Origin: DASSUW01 sp963844205
GTDB lineage: Bacteria; Actinomycetota; Thermoleophilia; Solirubrobacterales; Solirubrobacteraceae
Direction of reading: 5' to 3'
Assembly (NCBI GenBank): GCA_963844205.1
Contig: CAWJNK010000014.1
Location: 682,001-746,000 of the forward strand
DNA length: 64,000 bases
Part shown: piece by piece, positions 41,698 to 51,716 of the stretch
Layout: every line of letters starts with the position of its first letter
Position numbering within the stretch: position 1 is the stretch's first letter
Notes under the pieces: model-generated
Database searches by the model: none
The model's input: the letters and a program-made list of their open reading frames with translations, nothing else
What the model was told of the DNA's origin: nothing
Program-made: the position numbers and the translations under genes

Positions 41698-42292
41698 GCT
41701 CTTCGTCGCCGGACTCGTCCTGGCGGCGGGCGGCTCGAGCCGGTTGGGCCGCCCGAAGCAGCTCCTCCCCTACGGCGGAGCGACCCTGCTCGACCACACC
41801 GTCGCCACCGCGCGGGCATGCGAGTTCGACCAGCTCATCGTGGCGCTCGGCGGCGAGTCGGAGAAGGTCCGCTCGCGCGTGAACCTGTCGGGCGCCGACG
41901 TCGTCGTCAACCCCCGCTTCGGCACCGGCTGCTCGTCCTCGATCGCGGCCGCGATGGAGGCGCTGGACCCGCGGGCCACGGCGCTCGTGCTCATGCTCGG
42001 CGACCAGCCGGGCATCGTCCCCGCCACCGTGCGCGTCCTGCTCGCCGCTCGCGGCGACGCGCCGATCGCCGTCTGCCTCTACGACGACGGCCGCGGCCAC
42101 CCCTTCGCGTTCGACCGCATTACGTTCGACGACCTGCGCAGCCTGCATGGCGACAAGGCCGTCTGGCGGATGCTCGACGAGCGCGCCGCAGAGGTCGAGG
42201 AGGTGCCCGTCGCGGGCCGAGTCCCGATGGACGTTGACACATGGGCGGATTACGAGGCCGTCGTCGCGGCCTCAGGAAGGAGCACTGCATGA
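41690..42292 (+). CDS. MocA-type molybdenum cofactor cytidylyltransferase
   Basis: A 200-residue nucleotidyltransferase of the MobA/MocA fold. The NTP-binding signature is 'LVLAAGGSSRLGRPKQLLPY' (residues 9-28). 'LVLMLGDQPGIVPATV' carries the metal-binding Asp. 'GRGHPFAFD' and 'DVDTWADYE' match the MocA group. It likely makes molybdopterin cytosine dinucleotide, the form of the cofactor used by CO dehydrogenase. ATG 41690 overlaps the XdhC-like gene. Confidence 0.88.
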   Translation: MTELFVAGLVLAAGGSSRLGRPKQLLPYGGATLLDHTVATARACEFDQLIVALGGESEKVRSRVNLSGADVVVNPRFGTGCSSSIAAAMEALDPRATALVLMLGDQPGIVPATVRVLLAARGDAPIAVCLYDDGRGHPFAFDRITFDDLRSLHGDKAVWRMLDERAAEVEEVPVAGRVPMDVDTWADYEAVVAASGRSTA

Positions 42293-42531
42293 CGGGATGG
42301 ACCGTGGGGCTCATCCTGGGCGTTGTCGTCGTCCTGGTCGCCGCGCTGATCGTGATCACGATCGTGCGCCTCGCGGCCCGGATCGCCGACCAGGCCAGGA
42401 CGGCCGAGAAGGCGGTCGAGCAACTCCGCGCACAGACGGACGCGCTCGCTGGCATCGACCGGATCAACGACTCCGGCGTGCGGATCCTGCATTCGGCGAG
42501 AGCGCTCAGGAAGGTGGCGGTCGGCAAATGA
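42289..42531 (+). CDS. Small single-TM protein, CODH locus (1 of 5)
   Basis: An 80-residue protein. One N-terminal TM (about residues 5-27, 'VGLILGVVVVLVAALIVITI') is followed by an amphipathic, charged helix ('RLAARIADQARTAEKAVEQL') and a short basic tail. I do not recognise the family. ATG 42289 follows AGGAAGGAG and overlaps the cytidylyltransferase stop. It is the first of five such genes in tandem and probably part of a membrane-bound assembly with CO dehydrogenase. Confidence 0.75.
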   Translation: MTGWTVGLILGVVVVLVAALIVITIVRLAARIADQARTAEKAVEQLRAQTDALAGIDRINDSGVRILHSARALRKVAVGK

Positions 42532-42809
42532 GCGGCACCACCTCCTGGATCGTCGCGCTGGTCATCGGCCTCGCCGCGGCGCTGATCGTCACCGCGCTGC
42601 TGGTGATGCTCCTGCGCTCGGTCGCGAGCATCGAGCGCTCGGTCGGCGGGCTGCTCAGCGTCGCCACGAGCGTCGCCGGCAACACCTCGCACATCCCGAA
42701 GCTCGAGGCGACCGCGCCGGTCCTGGCGACGATCGTCGACGAGGCGATCGTCCAAGACGGCTACATGAACGCGCTCACCGACGGCTATGGAGGCGCCAAT
42801 GGCCACTGA
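42528..42809 (+). CDS. Small single-TM protein, CODH locus (2 of 5)
   Basis: A 93-residue protein with an N-terminal TM (about 7-30, 'VALVIGLAAALIVTALLVML') and a soluble helical part with 'SVASIERSVGGLLSVATSVA' and 'ATAPVLATIVDEAIVQDG'. It shows the same layout as its neighbours and weak similarity in the helical part to the third and fifth proteins. ATG 42528 overlaps the previous stop (ATGA). No known family was recognised. Confidence 0.75.
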   Translation: MSGTTSWIVALVIGLAAALIVTALLVMLLRSVASIERSVGGLLSVATSVAGNTSHIPKLEATAPVLATIVDEAIVQDGYMNALTDGYGGANGH

Positions 42810-43077
42810 GGACGTCCTGCTCCTGCTCAGCGTGCTGCTCGGCATCGTCGTCGTAGCCGTGCTGGCCGTCGCGCTGATCCGGGTCCGCCAGGGCCTGACC
42901 AACATCTCCGAGGGCCTCGCCACGCTCGGCTCCGCGCTCGAGAGCGTCGAGGCCGAGCACCTGCGCCCGCTCGAGCCCGCCGTCAAGGCGATCAACGCGC
43001 AGTTCGACACGATCCTGTCGGCGCTGCCGGGCATCGCCTCCAAGGCCGCGACCGTCGCCGACAGGAGGCCGCGATGA
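42799..43077 (+). CDS. Small single-TM protein, CODH locus (3 of 5)
   Basis: A 92-residue protein with an N-terminal TM (about 6-28, 'LLLLSVLLGIVVVAVLAVAL') and a predicted coiled or helical segment ('GLATLGSALESVEAEHLRPL', then 'AVKAINAQFDTILSALPG'). ATG 42799 is preceded by GGAGGCG at the right distance, favouring it over ATG 42787. It overlaps the previous gene by 11 bases. Confidence 0.75.
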   Translation: MATEDVLLLLSVLLGIVVVAVLAVALIRVRQGLTNISEGLATLGSALESVEAEHLRPLEPAVKAINAQFDTILSALPGIASKAATVADRRPR

Positions 43078-43340
43078 CCCTCTGGTGGATCGGCAACGCC
43101 GTCCTGCTGCTGGCAGTCCTACCCGTGGTGGTCTACCTGCTCAACGGGGTCTTGGGAGCCGCGAAGTCGATCGTCCCCGGCGTGGAGCGGATCGCCACGG
43201 TGACCGCCGCCGGGTCGAACGACCTCGACGCCGTCCCGCTGCTCTTGACCACGCAGGATCAGGTCCGGGAGACGGTGGCGGGCGTCGCCAACTACGGCGG
43301 CTCGCTCGACGTGATCGTCGACGACGCGGAGGAGGAGTGA
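43074..43340 (+). CDS. Small single-TM protein, CODH locus (4 of 5)
   Basis: An 88-residue protein. The N-terminal hydrophobic segment (about 4-26, 'WWIGNAVLLLAVLPVVVYLL') is followed by 'GAAKSIVPGVERIATVTAAG' and an acidic end (VDDAEEE). The layout matches its neighbours. ATG 43074 overlaps the previous stop (ATGA). Confidence 0.75.
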   Translation: MTLWWIGNAVLLLAVLPVVVYLLNGVLGAAKSIVPGVERIATVTAAGSNDLDAVPLLLTTQDQVRETVAGVANYGGSLDVIVDDAEEE

Positions 43341-43342
43341 CG

Positions 43343-43927
43343 ATGCCCGCCGCCGGAGTCGTGACGATCGTCGCCGTCGTCCTCATCGTCCTCGCGCTCG
43401 TCTACTACCTCGTCAACACCATCCTGGCGCTGCAGAAGATCGCCGCCGGCCTTGACACCGTCATCGCCTCCGTCGGCGAGATCCTCGAGAAGACCGCGCC
43501 GGTCGCCCCCGTCGTCGAGGACATCAACGACAACCTCGACGCGGCGGTCAGCGCGCTCGAGGGCCTGCTCGTCAAGAAGGCCGGGATGACCGACGCGGTC
43601 GGCCTCGTCGACGGGCTGTACCCGGGCGCCGCGGCGCAGGGCTTCCGCGACTTCCCCGAGAGCCGCAAAGTCACGGCGCCGCGGATCGGCGAGGTGTACA
43701 CGAGGGGCACGCTCACGCTGGCGCGGCTCGGCCGCGAAGCCCCGATCGCGATGGGCAACCCCGCCGGGCCGGCCCTGCGCGACCCCGCGTACGGCAGCGC
43801 CGCCGCCCACACGCTCTACGCCGAGCCGCGGCCGACGCGCTCGCCGGTGATCGGCACCGACGCGCCCGTCCAGTACGAGCAGCGCGAGGACGTCGGACGG
43901 CCGCGCAAGCGGTTCAGGAGGGCCTGA
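43343..43927 (+). CDS. Single-TM protein with extended tail, CODH locus (5 of 5)
   Basis: A 194-residue protein, the longest of the set. TM at about 5-27 ('VVTIVAVVLIVLALVYYLVN'), helical region 28-90 ('VVEDINDNLDAAVSALEGLL'), then a ~100-residue low-complexity Pro/Arg/Ala tail without clear structure, ending 'GRPRKRFRRA'. ATG 43343 follows GGAGGAG. The stop overlaps the coxM start (TGATG), tying this set to the CO dehydrogenase subunits. Confidence 0.75.
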   Translation: MPAAGVVTIVAVVLIVLALVYYLVNTILALQKIAAGLDTVIASVGEILEKTAPVAPVVEDINDNLDAAVSALEGLLVKKAGMTDAVGLVDGLYPGAAAQGFRDFPESRKVTAPRIGEVYTRGTLTLARLGREAPIAMGNPAGPALRDPAYGSAAAHTLYAEPRPTRSPVIGTDAPVQYEQREDVGRPRKRFRRA

Positions 43928-44811
43928 TGCAGACGCCGGCGCCATTCGGCTACGAGCGCGCGACGAGCCTGGACGGCGCGATCGCGTCGCTGCAGCGGCT
44001 CGGACCCGAGGCGCGCGTCATTGCCGGCGGGCACAGCCTGCTGCCGATGATGAAGCTGCGGCTGGCGAACCCCGAGCACCTGGTCGATATCAACGACCTC
44101 GGCGAGCTCGCCTACATCCGGGAGGAGGGCGACGAGGTCCGCATCGGCGCCCTCACGCGGCACGTCGACCTCCTGAAGTCCGACCTGCTGGCCGAGCAGT
44201 TCCCCGTCTTCCGCGACGCCGAGGAGGTGATCGCCGACCCGGTGGTCCGCAACCGCGGCACGATCGGCGGCTCGCTGTGCCAGGCCGACGCCGCGGAGGA
44301 CCTCAGCTCGGTCTGCGCCGCGCTCAAGGCCAGCGTCGTGATCCGCGGGCCCGAAGGCGAGCGGACCGTGCCCATGGGCGAGTTCCACGTCGGCCCGTAC
44401 ATGACCGCGGTGCAGGCGGGAGAGATCCTCACCGAGATCCGGCTTCCGCGCCGGGTGGGTGGGGTCCAATCAAGCAGCGCGCACGAGAAGGTCGAGCGGC
44501 GGGCGGGCGACTGGGCGATCGCCGCAGCCTCGGCCGCCGTGTGGATGGAGGGCGGCATGTTCGCCGACGTCGGCATCGCCCTCAGCGCCGTCGGGCTGAC
44601 TACGATCCACCTCACCCGCGCCGAGGAGCTGCTGCGCGGTCAGGCGCCGTCGTACGACCTGTTCACGCAGGCCGCGCAGATCGCCGCCGAGGACTGCGCG
44701 CCGATGGCGGACGGCCGCGGACCCGTCGACTACAAGCGCCACCTGGCCGGGGTCCTCACAGGCCGGGCGCTCCGGCGCGCGACGGCCCGCGCGCTGGACG
44801 AGGAGGTCTGA
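43927..44811 (+). CDS. coxM: CO dehydrogenase medium subunit (FAD)
   Basis: A 294-residue FAD subunit of the molybdenum CO dehydrogenase. FAD motifs are 'VIAGGHSLLPMMKLRL' (about 32-47) and 'RGTIGGSLCQADAAEDL' (about 109-125). Usual CoxM has AHADPA in the second motif; here it reads CQADAA. The C-terminal CO_deh_flav_C domain covers about 180-285. It passes electrons from the FeS subunit to the quinone pool. It overlaps the preceding small membrane gene and is followed at 2 bases by coxS. Confidence 0.93.
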   Translation: MQTPAPFGYERATSLDGAIASLQRLGPEARVIAGGHSLLPMMKLRLANPEHLVDINDLGELAYIREEGDEVRIGALTRHVDLLKSDLLAEQFPVFRDAEEVIADPVVRNRGTIGGSLCQADAAEDLSSVCAALKASVVIRGPEGERTVPMGEFHVGPYMTAVQAGEILTEIRLPRRVGGVQSSSAHEKVERRAGDWAIAAASAAVWMEGGMFADVGIALSAVGLTTIHLTRAEELLRGQAPSYDLFTQAAQIAAEDCAPMADGRGPVDYKRHLAGVLTGRALRRATARALDEEV

Positions 44812-44813
44812 GC

Positions 44814-45277
44814 ATGGAGGTCTCGATCACCGTCAACGGCGAGCGCTACACGCGCGACGTCGAGCCGCGCATGCTGCTCGTGCACTTCCTGCGCGACACG
44901 CTCGACCTCACCGGCACCCACTGGGGCTGCGACACGTCCAACTGCGGCGCGTGCGTCGTGCTCATGGACGGCCAGCCCGTCAAGTCCTGCACGATCCTGG
45001 CGGCGATGGCCGCGGGCCACGAGATCCGCACCGTCGAGGGCCTCGCGCGCAACGGCCGGCTGGACCCGGTGCAGCAGGGCTTCCACGAGATGCACGCCCT
45101 TCAGTGCGGCTTCTGCACGCCCGGGATGATGATGACCATCCGGGCGCTGCTGGACGAGAACCCCAACCCGACGGAGGACGAGATCCGCACCGCGATCTCG
45201 GGCGGCATCTGCCGCTGCACGGGCTACAAGAACATCGTCGCCGCGGCGCGCTGGGCGGCACAGCAGGAGGTCCGAGC

Positions 45278-45281
<4 letters not shown>
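44814..45281 (+). CDS. coxS: CO dehydrogenase small subunit (2 x [2Fe-2S])
   Basis: A 155-residue iron-sulfur subunit. The N-terminal plant-type cluster is in 'HWGCDTSNCGACVVLMDG' plus the Cys of 'VKSCTILA'. The C-terminal helical cluster is in 'LQCGFCTPGMMM' and 'GGICRCTGYKNIV'. Length and motifs are standard. ATG 44814 follows GGAGGTCTG. The 3' end overlaps coxL (ATGA). Confidence 0.95.
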
Positions 45282-47646
<2,365 letters not shown>

Positions 47647-47650
<4 letters not shown>

Positions 47651-48612
47651 CGGGGCCAAGCAAGCATGGCGTGGAATCGGCTGACGCCGATTCCATTGCG
47701 AGTTCGCCTGGCGGCGAACATCGCGACGAGGTCGCCCACCTCGTTCCCGACATCGAGACGCTGGCGCAGCGCCTGGCCTCCGTCGACTACCTGGTCGACG
47801 AAGGCCTGGCGACCTCGATGTTCCTCAGCCTGCGCCTGCCGCAGCCGCTGCTGCTCGAGGGAGCGGCGGGGGTCGGCAAGACCGAGGCCGCGAAGTCGCT
47901 CGCCGCGGTGCTGAACACGCCGCTGGTGCGGCTGCAGTGCTACGAGGGGATCGACGCCGCCGAGGCGCTGTACGAATGGAACTATCCGCGCCAGCTCATC
48001 AGCATCCGGCTCGCGGACTCCCGTGACGCCGACCTGCGCGAGGAGGATCTGTTCGGCCGCGACTACCTGATCCGCCGGCCGCTCCTGCGCGCGCTGGAGC
48101 ACCCCGGCCCGCGGCCGGCCGTGCTCCTGATCGACGAGATCGACCGCGCCGACGACGACTTCGAGGCGTTCCTGCTCGAGCTGCTCGCCGACGCGTCGGT
48201 GACGATCCCGGAGATCGGCACTATCACCGCGACCCACCCGCCGATCATCGTCCTCACCTCGAACCGGACGCGGGACCTGCACGACGCGGTCAAGCGCCGC
48301 TGCCTCTACCACTGGATCGAGTACCCGCGGCCGGAGCGCGAGGTGGAGATCATCCGCCGCCGGGTGAAGGGCGCCTCCGCGGTGCTCGCGGTGCAGGTTG
48401 CGGAGGCGGTGGCCCGGATCCGCGCCGGCGACGTGCAGAAGCCGCCGGGCATCGCCGAGGCGATCGACTGGCTGGCCGCGCTGGACTTGCTCGGCGTCGA
48501 GGCGCTGGACGCCGACACGATCGACCGCACGCTCGGCGCGGTGCTCAAGTACGGCGAGGACCAGGAGGTGATCCGCACGGCCGGCCTCGACCAGCTCGTG
48601 CGCCAGGTTTGA
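47647..48612 (+). CDS. coxD: CoxD-type MoxR AAA+ ATPase
   Basis: A 321-residue AAA+ ATPase. Walker A is 'LEGAAGVGKTEAAK' (about 77-90), Walker B 'AVLLIDEIDRADDDF', sensor 1 'IIVLTSNRTRDL'. In other carboxidotrophs CoxD takes part in building the Cu-Mo centre. GTG 47647 overlaps the coxL stop. Residues ~10-26 are encoded by a palindromic repeat also present at the start of coxE, which is odd for this family. Confidence 0.9.
47673..47726 (+). repeat. Coding palindromic repeat, copy 1 (in coxD)
   Basis: GGAATCGGC/GCCGATTCC (47673-47694) and GTTCGCC/GGCGAAC (47702-47719) form two adjacent hairpins within the first 80 bases of coxD. The block recurs at 48617-48667 in coxE with few differences and one 3-base length change. 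Both copies stay in frame and encode an 'ESA-ADS-AS' type peptide. Confidence 0.75.
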
Positions 48613-49892
48613 AGGGGGAATCGGCTGGCGCCGATTCCCTTGCGAGTTCGCTTCGCGAACATCGCGAGCTGCAGACGGTCTGGCTCGACCTCCCGGCCAC
48701 GGTGGGGGCCTTCGCGCGGCGGCTGCGCGAGGCGGGGCTGCCGATGACCCCCGCGCGGTCGGCCGACCTGGCGCGCGCGCTGGCATTGGTCGAGCCGATC
48801 TCGCGCCGGCGGCTGTACTGGACGGCGCGCGCGATCGTCGTGACCGACCCGACGCAGGTGAAGGCGTTCGACGCCGTGTTCGCGGCCGTGTTCGGCGCTC
48901 CATCCCGTGACGAGCATCGGGCGCCGCCGCCCCCGGGCGCGCATGAGGGCGTGGTGCCGGGCGAAGCCAGGTCCGAGCGCGTCGTGGACGTCCCGGTGCC
49001 CTTGCCCAGCGAGCACGAGGTGCTGGCCGAGAAGCGCTTCGACGCGCTCGAGCCGCACGAGCTCGCGCACCTCTACCTGCTGATGTCGCGCCTGCGGCTC
49101 GAGACCCCGTGGCGCCGCACGCGCCGCTACGCGCACGGCCGCGGCCGGCGGCTCGACATGCGGCGGACGCTGCGCGGCAGCCTGCGGACGGCCGGCGAAC
49201 CGCTGCGGCTCGCGCATCGCCGGCGGCGGGTGCAGCGGCGCCGGCTCGTGCTGCTGTGCGACATCTCGGGCTCGATGGAGCCGTACGCGCGGGCGTACCT
49301 CCAGTTCCTCACGAGCGCGGCGGGCAGCGACCGCCGCGCCGAGGCGTTCGTGTTCGCCACCCGTCTGACGCGGCTCACGCGCGCGCTCGCGTCACGCAAT
49401 CCCGAGCGCGCGATCCAGCGCGCGGCGGAGACGGCGCCGGATTGGTCGAGCGGCACCCGGATCGGCGATGCGCTGAAGGCCTTCAACGACCGCCACGGTC
49501 GCCGCGGCCTGGCCCGCGGCGCGGTGGTGGTGATCATCTCCGACGGGTGGGAGCGCGGCGACCCGGCGGTGGTCGGTCGCGAGATGGAGCGGCTGGGACG
49601 GCTGGCGCACCGGATCGTGTGGGTCAATCCGCGCGTGAGCGCGACCGCCTTCTCGGCCCAGGCCGGCGGCATGGTGGCCGCGCTCCCCCATTGCGACGCG
49701 CTCGTGAGCGGCCACAGCTTCAACGCCCTCGGCGAGGTGGTGGCCGCCATCGCAGGCGAGGACTTCGAGCCGCCCAAGGTCGAAGCCGCGGAGGAGACGT
49801 GGGCCAGCGCCACGCCGGTGGCCGGCAGCTCGGTGGCGATGCCGAGCGGCTACGGCCCGAGCCGCGGGAGGACGACGCCCGGATGGAAGTGA
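48609..49892 (+). CDS. coxE: CoxE-type VWA-domain protein
   Basis: A 427-residue protein. An N-terminal helical region is followed by an Arg-rich segment (about 155-210) and a von Willebrand A domain with the MIDAS motif 'LLCDISGSMEPYARAYL' (about 213-229). The second metal Thr is in 'WSSGTRIGDAL' and the Asp in 'VVVIISDGWERGD'. It is known to work with CoxD in maturation. TTG 48609 overlaps the coxD stop. Its N-terminus carries the same palindromic repeat as coxD. Confidence 0.9.
   Translation: MKGESAGADSLASSLREHRELQTVWLDLPATVGAFARRLREAGLPMTPARSADLARALALVEPISRRRLYWTARAIVVTDPTQVKAFDAVFAAVFGAPSRDEHRAPPPPGAHEGVVPGEARSERVVDVPVPLPSEHEVLAEKRFDALEPHELAHLYLLMSRLRLETPWRRTRRYAHGRGRRLDMRRTLRGSLRTAGEPLRLAHRRRRVQRRRLVLLCDISGSMEPYARAYLQFLTSAAGSDRRAEAFVFATRLTRLTRALASRNPERAIQRAAETAPDWSSGTRIGDALKAFNDRHGRRGLARGAVVVIISDGWERGDPAVVGREMERLGRLAHRIVWVNPRVSATAFSAQAGGMVAALPHCDALVSGHSFNALGEVVAAIAGEDFEPPKVEAAEETWASATPVAGSSVAMPSGYGPSRGRTTPGWK
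48617..48667 (+). repeat. Coding palindromic repeat, copy 2 (in coxE)
   Basis: GGAATCGGC/GCCGATTCC (48617-48638) and GTTCGC/GCGAAC (48646-48660) repeat the coxD block at 47673-47726. It covers codons about 4-20 of coxE. The same phase and position near both start codons argue for insertion or copying of one element. Confidence 0.75.
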
Positions 49893-50050
49893 AGCTCTGC
49901 ATCTACCCCGGCTGCGAGCGTCCGGCGGTGCCGCCGCATCCGCTCGGAGGGCCGCAGCCGGCGTTCTGCGACCGCGAGGACCACAACGCGCTGACCGCGC
50001 ACCAGGAGCGGCAGCGACTGGCCGCGGAAAGGAGATCCGACGATGAGTGA
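49883..50050 (+). CDS. Zinc-finger miniprotein, CODH locus
   Basis: A 55-residue protein with possible metal ligands 'CIYPGC' (C-x4-C) and 'FCDREDHN' (C-x4-H), forming a small zinc knuckle, then a charged helical tail ('ALTAHQERQRLAAERRSDDE'). I do not recognise the family. ATG 49883 overlaps the coxE 3' end by 10 bases, and its own end overlaps the next gene, so it is embedded in the operon. A role in assembly of the enzyme is inference. Confidence 0.7.
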   Translation: MEVKLCIYPGCERPAVPPHPLGGPQPAFCDREDHNALTAHQERQRLAAERRSDDE

Positions 50051-50489
50051 CGAGGCCTACCGCGCGGTCTTCCTGCGCGTGCACCCGACGGGCAAGATGG
50101 TGCTCAGCCTCACCACCGAGGCGGACGGCCGCGAGGGCGAGTACGCGGCGCTGGTGGCGAGCGAGCTCGGGGTGCCGCCGCTCGACGTCAAGGTCGTGCC
50201 GGCCGACACCGACCGCTTCGGCCGCGGCCACGGCTTCAACACCAGCCCGTCGGACGGCGCGCCGGCCGCGATCGCCAGCGCGACGGCAAAGATCCGCGGC
50301 AAGGCGCAGCTCCTCGCGGGGATGGCGCTCGAGACCGAGCCGGGGTCGCTGACGTGGTCGAACGGCGCGTGGGCGGCCGGCGAGAACTACAAGACGATCG
50401 AGGACATCGCGCTCTACGCGCACGGCACCGGCCCGCTCCCGCCGGGAGTCGAGGGCGGCCTCGACGCGCAGACGGTCTACCGGGATTGA
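50043..50489 (+). CDS. Free-standing CoxL-like domain protein
   Basis: A 148-residue protein that matches about residues 488-635 of the CoxL encoded upstream. Shared elements are 'LRVHPTGKMVLSL', 'SELGVPPLDVKVVPADTDR', and 'PPGVEGGLDAQTVY'. The cofactor-binding 'QTQGQGHETT' block of CoxL is replaced by an acidic 'TEADGREGEY' stretch, so it cannot bind the molybdenum cofactor in the same way. It is probably a structural or regulatory paralogue. It follows the miniprotein with overlap and ends 13 bases into the convergent yceI-like gene. Confidence 0.8.
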   Translation: MSDEAYRAVFLRVHPTGKMVLSLTTEADGREGEYAALVASELGVPPLDVKVVPADTDRFGRGHGFNTSPSDGAPAAIASATAKIRGKAQLLAGMALETEPGSLTWSNGAWAAGENYKTIEDIALYAHGTGPLPPGVEGGLDAQTVYRD

Positions 50490-50992
50490 ATCTTCGCGTC
50501 GATCTCCACGCGCACCTCGTCGGCGACCTTGAGGGCTCCGAACAGCGCGGTGTACGGCTTCATCCCCCACTCGGTCTGCCGGACCACGGCGGCGCCGGTC
50601 ACGCGCCCGTCGGCCAGCGAGAGGTCGAACGCGAGCGGCCGCGTCTGGCCGGCCAGCGTGAGGTCGCCCTCCACGTGCAGGCCGCCGTCGGTCGTCTCCA
50701 CGCGCGTGGACCGGAAGCCGATGTCCCGCCGCCGCAGCACCTCGTCGTCGATCGTGGTCTCGATGTTCGCGTGGTCGTCCTCGCCGAGCGGCTTGATCCC
50801 GCCCGTGCCCTCGCGCACGCGGAGCGAGGTCGCGTCGGCGTCGAGCGTCACGCTCGGCGCGTCGGTGTCCAGCGTCGCGCTCCACTCGGTCACGTGGATC
50901 AGCAGATCGTGCCCGGCCTTGGCCACGGCGCCGGTCCGCGAGGTCCGCACCGCGAGAATCCCGTCCTCCGGCCCGAGCGTGTAGATCGGCAC
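50477..50992 (-). CDS. YceI-family protein
   Basis: A 171-residue lipocalin-like beta-barrel protein: 'SRTGAVAKAGHDLLIHVTEW' near the start, 'IGFRSTRVETTDGGLHVEGD', and 'GMKPYTALFGALKVADEVRV' near the end. It has no signal peptide, so it is cytoplasmic. Family members bind polyisoprenoids or quinones, which is of interest beside CODH. It is transcribed against the cox genes. The start is GTG 50992. Confidence 0.87.
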   Translation of the reverse strand: MPIYTLGPEDGILAVRTSRTGAVAKAGHDLLIHVTEWSATLDTDAPSVTLDADATSLRVREGTGGIKPLGEDDHANIETTIDDEVLRRRDIGFRSTRVETTDGGLHVEGDLTLAGQTRPLAFDLSLADGRVTGAAVVRQTEWGMKPYTALFGALKVADEVRVEIDAKIQSR

Positions 50993-51020
50993 GCGCGGAG
51001 CCTATCTCCAGGAGAAGCCC

Positions 51021-51452
51021 ATGGCAGTCCAGCTCGAGCACCCGTTCACGATGTCCAAGCCGATCGACGAGAGCTTCGCCGCGATCACCGACCTCGAGCA
51101 GGTCGTGCCGTGCGTCGAGGGCGGCCGGGTGCTCGAGCGGACCGGTGACGACTCCGTCCAGGCCGAGATCGTCGTGAAGATGGGAGCGATGTCGCTGACC
51201 TTCACCGGCACGGTCGCGGTCACGGAGAAGGACCCCGAGGCCCATCGCGCGGTCATGACCGTGAAGTCGCGCGAGAAGGGCGGGCAGGGCCACGCGAACG
51301 CGACGGTCGTGTTCGCGCTGGCGGACGGTGGCGGCACGGTCACCACGAACGCGCAGATCACCGGCAAGGCGGCCTCGATGGGCGAGGGCGTCGTGGCCGG
51401 CGTGCTCGACGCGCTGATCACCGACTTCACGGGGAAGCTGGCGAAGCTCTGA
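51021..51452 (+). CDS. coxG: CoxG-family SRPBCC protein
   Basis: A 143-residue SRPBCC-fold lipid-binding protein typical of CODH clusters: 'LEHPFTMSKPIDESFAAITD', 'VVPCVEGGRVLER', 'MTVKSREKGGQGHANATVVF'. The C-terminal membrane-anchor extension seen in some CoxG proteins is absent. CoxG is reported to link CO dehydrogenase to membrane quinones. ATG 51021 follows AGGAGAAG. The stop overlaps the zinc-ribbon gene (TGATG). Confidence 0.88.
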   Translation: MAVQLEHPFTMSKPIDESFAAITDLEQVVPCVEGGRVLERTGDDSVQAEIVVKMGAMSLTFTGTVAVTEKDPEAHRAVMTVKSREKGGQGHANATVVFALADGGGTVTTNAQITGKAASMGEGVVAGVLDALITDFTGKLAKL

Positions 51453-51712
51453 TGGCGCGGGTGGTGATGCGGCGGGTCCGCCCGGGCGAGGTGCCGCCCG
51501 ACGGCGGCACCGCCATCCAGGAGGACCCCGATCGCCCGGTGTTCCGCGCCAACGGGCCCGACGACTACGTCTGCGTCGAGTGCGGAAACCTGCTCGCGGA
51601 GTCGATGAGCGAGATGCAGATGACGCTCAAGGTCCGCATCCGCTGCGGCCGGTGCCGCACGGTCAACGTCGCGATCACCGACATCAAGGGCCAGCCGATC
51701 CGCATACGCTGA
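51452..51712 (+). CDS. Zinc-ribbon protein, CODH locus
   Basis: An 86-residue protein with one zinc ribbon: 'VCVECGNLLAE' and 'IRCGRCRTVNVA' (two CxxC pairs, about residues 41-44 and 65-68). The N-terminal half is polar and proline-rich. The family is not recognised. ATG 51452 overlaps coxG. Together with the 55-residue miniprotein it adds a second putative zinc protein to the locus. Confidence 0.75.
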   Translation: MARVVMRRVRPGEVPPDGGTAIQEDPDRPVFRANGPDDYVCVECGNLLAESMSEMQMTLKVRIRCGRCRTVNVAITDIKGQPIRIR

Positions 51713-51716
51713 GAGC

